This document shows, in pieces, positions 61,826 to 64,000 of a stretch of 64,000 bases of DNA. Source of the DNA: Bradyrhizobium uaiense (GTDB taxonomy: Bacteria; Pseudomonadota; Alphaproteobacteria; Rhizobiales; Xanthobacteraceae); NCBI RefSeq assembly GCF_010811875.1, contig NZ_VKHP01000002.1, positions 62,001 through 126,000 on the forward strand, in the 5' to 3' direction. Numbering within the stretch: position 1 is the stretch's first letter; every line of letters starts with the position of its first letter. Under the pieces are notes generated by a model. It was given only the letters and a program-made list of their open reading frames with translations. It did not search any database and had not been told where the DNA came from. The position numbers and the translations under genes were made by a program.

Positions 61826-62986
61826 TCAGGCGGCCAGCTTCAGGATCTTGACGACGTCGCCGGGTTCGCGGATCGGCTGCGGGTTGGCGCGTGTGAAGAT
61901 CGACAGCATCGCGTTCCGTCCGATCAGCTCGAAACGATCTTCGCCGACACCGACATCGGCAAGCCGCCGCGGCAGGCCGAGCTCCGCGATGAACGCCGCA
62001 AACGCCTCGCCGGCGTCGCGGCCCGGCGCGCCGAGCGCGGCCGCGATCGATTGCTGGGCGGTTTCCGTCGCGGGGCGGTTGTAGCGCAGCACGCTCGGCA
62101 TCATCACCGCCGTGCAGAAGTAATGCGGGACGTCGCAGGTGCCGCCGAGCACATGGCCGATGGCGTGGCTCGCGCCCATCGGCACCCGCGACTGCAATCC
62201 GAACGCCGACAGCCAGGAACCGAGCTGGCAGCTCAGCCGCGCCGCCTCGTCGTCGGGACTATTCCTGGTGCGCAGCAGGCCGTCGTGCAGATAGCGCAAC
62301 CCCTGTTGGCACACCGCGTCGACCAGCACGTTGGGCCGGCTGGAGCAGATCGCCTCGATGCCATGATCCATCGCGCGCGTGCCCGAGCCGAGCCAGAGCT
62401 TCTCGGGCGTGTATTTGGTGATCGCGGGATCGAGGATGATGCTGCGCGGCATCATCATCGGATGGTTGAATATCTGCTTCAGCTTGCGGCCGGTGTCGGT
62501 GACCAGCGCGCCGGAATTGTACTCGCCGCCCGAAAGGGTGCTGGGGATCGCGATCATCCGGACTTTTGGGTTGCGGAACGGACCGAAGCGACGGTCCGGC
62601 GTGGTCTCGAAACCATCGAGCCCCGCCGGCTCGAAGATCTTGTGCTCGATGCACATCAACACGATCTTCGCCGCATCGACCACCGAGCCGCCGCCGATGG
62701 CGACGACGAGGTCTGCCTTGGCCTCCGTCGCATGCCGCGCGATCTGTGTCACCGCGTCCCTGGTCGTGTGCTGCGGCACGCCGTCGAAGGTCGCGACATG
62801 GCGATCGCCGAGCGCTTTGCGTATGTTCTCGATCTCGTCGGTCGTGGTGTTCAGCGTCCGGCTCGCGATCAGATAGACATGTTTCGCGCCGAGCCGCTCG
62901 GCCTCCTCGCGCAGCGCTTCGGCCGCGGGCTTGCCGTAGATCACGGATTCCATGGCGGGGTATTGATGGCTGCCGACGACGTGCAT
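61826..62986 (-). CDS. Iron-type alcohol dehydrogenase, maleylacetate-reductase-like, 386 aa
   Basis: A group III Fe-dependent alcohol dehydrogenase. N-terminal Rossmann-like domain with GGGSVVDAAKIVLM, then metal ligands in the helical domain: AMDHGIEAIC, and His residues in MGASHAIGHVLGG. The overall sequence is nearer to maleylacetate reductase than to propanediol dehydrogenases. It reduces an aldehyde or a keto acid with NAD(P)H. The ATG at 62986 begins MHVVGSHQYP. It belongs to the minus-strand operon with a crotonase 39 bases upstream. The exact reaction cannot be assigned. Confidence 0.85.
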   Translation of the reverse strand: MHVVGSHQYPAMESVIYGKPAAEALREEAERLGAKHVYLIASRTLNTTTDEIENIRKALGDRHVATFDGVPQHTTRDAVTQIARHATEAKADLVVAIGGGSVVDAAKIVLMCIEHKIFEPAGLDGFETTPDRRFGPFRNPKVRMIAIPSTLSGGEYNSGALVTDTGRKLKQIFNHPMMMPRSIILDPAITKYTPEKLWLGSGTRAMDHGIEAICSSRPNVLVDAVCQQGLRYLHDGLLRTRNSPDDEAARLSCQLGSWLSAFGLQSRVPMGASHAIGHVLGGTCDVPHYFCTAVMMPSVLRYNRPATETAQQSIAAALGAPGRDAGEAFAAFIAELGLPRRLADVGVGEDRFELIGRNAMLSIFTRANPQPIREPGDVVKILKLAA

Positions 62987-63025
62987 GCTTCACTCCCTTG
63001 ATGTTTCCGCGAACGCTTGGCGGCT

Positions 63026-63799
63026 TCAGGCCGACAGTTTGGTGAAATCAGGCGGACGCCGTTCGGCGAAGGCGGCAAAGGCCTCGCGCGCCTCGGGCGT
63101 CGTCAGCCGCTCCTTGAACAGCACGCCCTCCGCGGCGATCTGCGCCGCGATCCGCTGCTGCTCACGCATCAGCTGCTTGGTCAGGCCGAGTGAACCCGCC
63201 GGCCGCTTGGTCAGCGCGATCGCCGCGTCATGCGCCTTCTTGCGGAGATCCGCTTGCGGCACCACGGCATTGGCGAGACCGGATGCCAGCGCGCCCGGCG
63301 CATCCATCGGCTCACCGAGCGCAAACATCGCATAGGCGCGCGCGTGCCCGATCCTTAAGGGAAGCAGCCAGCTCGACGCTGCCTCCGGCACCAGCGCGAG
63401 ATTGACGAACGGCGTGATCAGCCGGGCGTTCTCGGCAAGATAGACCAAATCGCAATGCAGCAGCATGGTGGTGCCGACGCCGACCGCGTTGCCCTGCACG
63501 GCCGCGACCAGCGGCTTGCCGGCCTTGCTGATGGTCTCGATGAAGCGATGGGCGGGACTATCCACCGCGCTTTCGCCGCGCGCCTGGCTGGCGAAATCGG
63601 CCAGATCATTGCCCGCGGTGAAGCTGTCGCCGTCGCCCTGGAACAGGATCACCCGGACGGATGGATCCGCCTCGGCCTGCTTCAGCGCATGCGACATGGC
63701 GTCATACATGGCGCCGGTCAGCGCATTCTTCTTCTCGGGCCGCTGCAAGGTCAGCGTCATGACGCCGGCGGCGATTTCGACTTTGACATGCTCGGTCAT
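63026..63799 (-). CDS. Crotonase-family enoyl-CoA hydratase/isomerase, 257 aa
   Basis: A crotonase with the CoA oxyanion-hole segment SFTAGNDLADF and GNAVGVGTTMLLHCDLVY. The two Glu residues used by true hydratases (in GGGCEL and QPE motifs) are replaced here by Thr and Phe. A Glu in LALVPEAASSWLL sits where delta3,delta2-enoyl-CoA isomerases keep their base. So an isomerase-like activity is more likely than hydratase. It lies nine bases after the nitronate monooxygenase-like stop in the operon. Confidence 0.85.
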   Translation of the reverse strand: MTEHVKVEIAAGVMTLTLQRPEKKNALTGAMYDAMSHALKQAEADPSVRVILFQGDGDSFTAGNDLADFASQARGESAVDSPAHRFIETISKAGKPLVAAVQGNAVGVGTTMLLHCDLVYLAENARLITPFVNLALVPEAASSWLLPLRIGHARAYAMFALGEPMDAPGALASGLANAVVPQADLRKKAHDAAIALTKRPAGSLGLTKQLMREQQRIAAQIAAEGVLFKERLTTPEAREAFAAFAERRPPDFTKLSA

Positions 63800-63808
63800 G
63801 GCAATCTC

Positions 63809-64000
63809 CTAAGCAACCGCGCGGGCCGGCCTGGTTTCGAATTTGCCGTCGAGAAAGCCGGTCAGCCGCTGCCGGATGATCTGCTCGGCCTCGGCCATGA
63901 TGCGGTCGATCAGCTCCTTGACGGTCGGGATGTCGTTGATCAGGCCGACCACCATGCCGCAGCTCCAGGCACCGGCATCCATCTCGCCGTCGATCATCAC
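63809..64000 (-). CDS. Nitronate monooxygenase-like enzyme, C-terminal end only (partial)
   Basis: The last 63 residues of a minus-strand protein whose start lies beyond the right edge. The segment GAWSCGMVVGLINDIPTVKE, then LIDRIMAEAEQIIRQRL, is typical of the C-terminus of NAD(P)H-dependent flavin oxidoreductases of the nitronate monooxygenase (2-nitropropane dioxygenase) type. The Met at the window edge is not a start. It is the first visible gene of the operon that continues with the crotonase, nine bases downstream. Confidence 0.8.
   Translation of the reverse strand: MMIDGEMDAGAWSCGMVVGLINDIPTVKELIDRIMAEAEQIIRQRLTGFLDGKFETRPARAVA

Overview
The window is a 64 kb piece of a high-GC alphaproteobacterial chromosome. 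Gene content, heavily overlapping operons, GC-rich palindromic repeats between genes, an EcfG-like stress promoter and a CtrA-like box point to a Bradyrhizobium/Rhodopseudomonas-type rhizobial relative. That assignment is inference from style and families; there is no rRNA marker here. No tRNA, rRNA, CRISPR array, transposase or prophage was recognised.

Left third (1-23.4 kb): the tail of a LuxR-type regulator, a metallophosphoesterase, and then an AbgB-like M20D hydrolase followed by a complete peptide-type ABC transporter (Tat-exported binding protein, two permeases, two ATPases). Next come a divergent LysR regulator/class A beta-lactamase pair, an ankyrin-repeat protein, and a periplasmic redox pair: a PQQ alcohol dehydrogenase carrying the lanthanide-type Asp, and a diheme cytochrome c. 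A second peptide-type ABC transporter follows on the minus strand, headed by an amidase.

Middle (23.5-33.2 kb): a minus-strand polyol/sugar locus. It holds a HAD phosphatase and SorC-type regulator, a binding protein, two permeases, a UgpC-type ATPase, an SDR dehydrogenase, an FGGY pentulose kinase and a PfkB kinase. Two promoters in it carry the same pair of 14-bp palindromic boxes at an identical 19-bp pitch, which I read as the regulator's operators.

Stress block (33.2-44.4 kb): a frameshifted KefB/YbaL-type antiporter, CbpA/CbpM co-chaperones, a YXWGXW-type exported protein behind an EcfG-like promoter, ClpB, a DUF2171-like protein, and an encapsulin nanocompartment operon. That operon is a DyP peroxidase with a C-terminal cargo-loading peptide, the shell protein, and a small unknown gene.

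Polysaccharide block (45.7-59 kb): a GH5 hydrolase translationally coupled to a Wzy/ligase-like membrane protein, a WecG/TagA-type glycosyltransferase, a CelD/FemAB-like acyltransferase, a flavoprotein, a flippase, a Wzz-type co-polymerase whose kinase domain has lost the Walker A lysine, a GT4 glycosyltransferase and a GINT1-like protein. The set resembles holdfast or unipolar polysaccharide loci, and a CtrA-like box sits in one divergent promoter.

Right edge (59-64 kb): a minus-strand operon with a nitronate monooxygenase tail, a crotonase, an iron-type alcohol dehydrogenase, a GST, an SDR lacking the catalytic Tyr, and a branched-chain-amino-acid-type binding protein. It probably handles uptake and breakdown of a small organic acid or aromatic compound, but the substrate is unknown.
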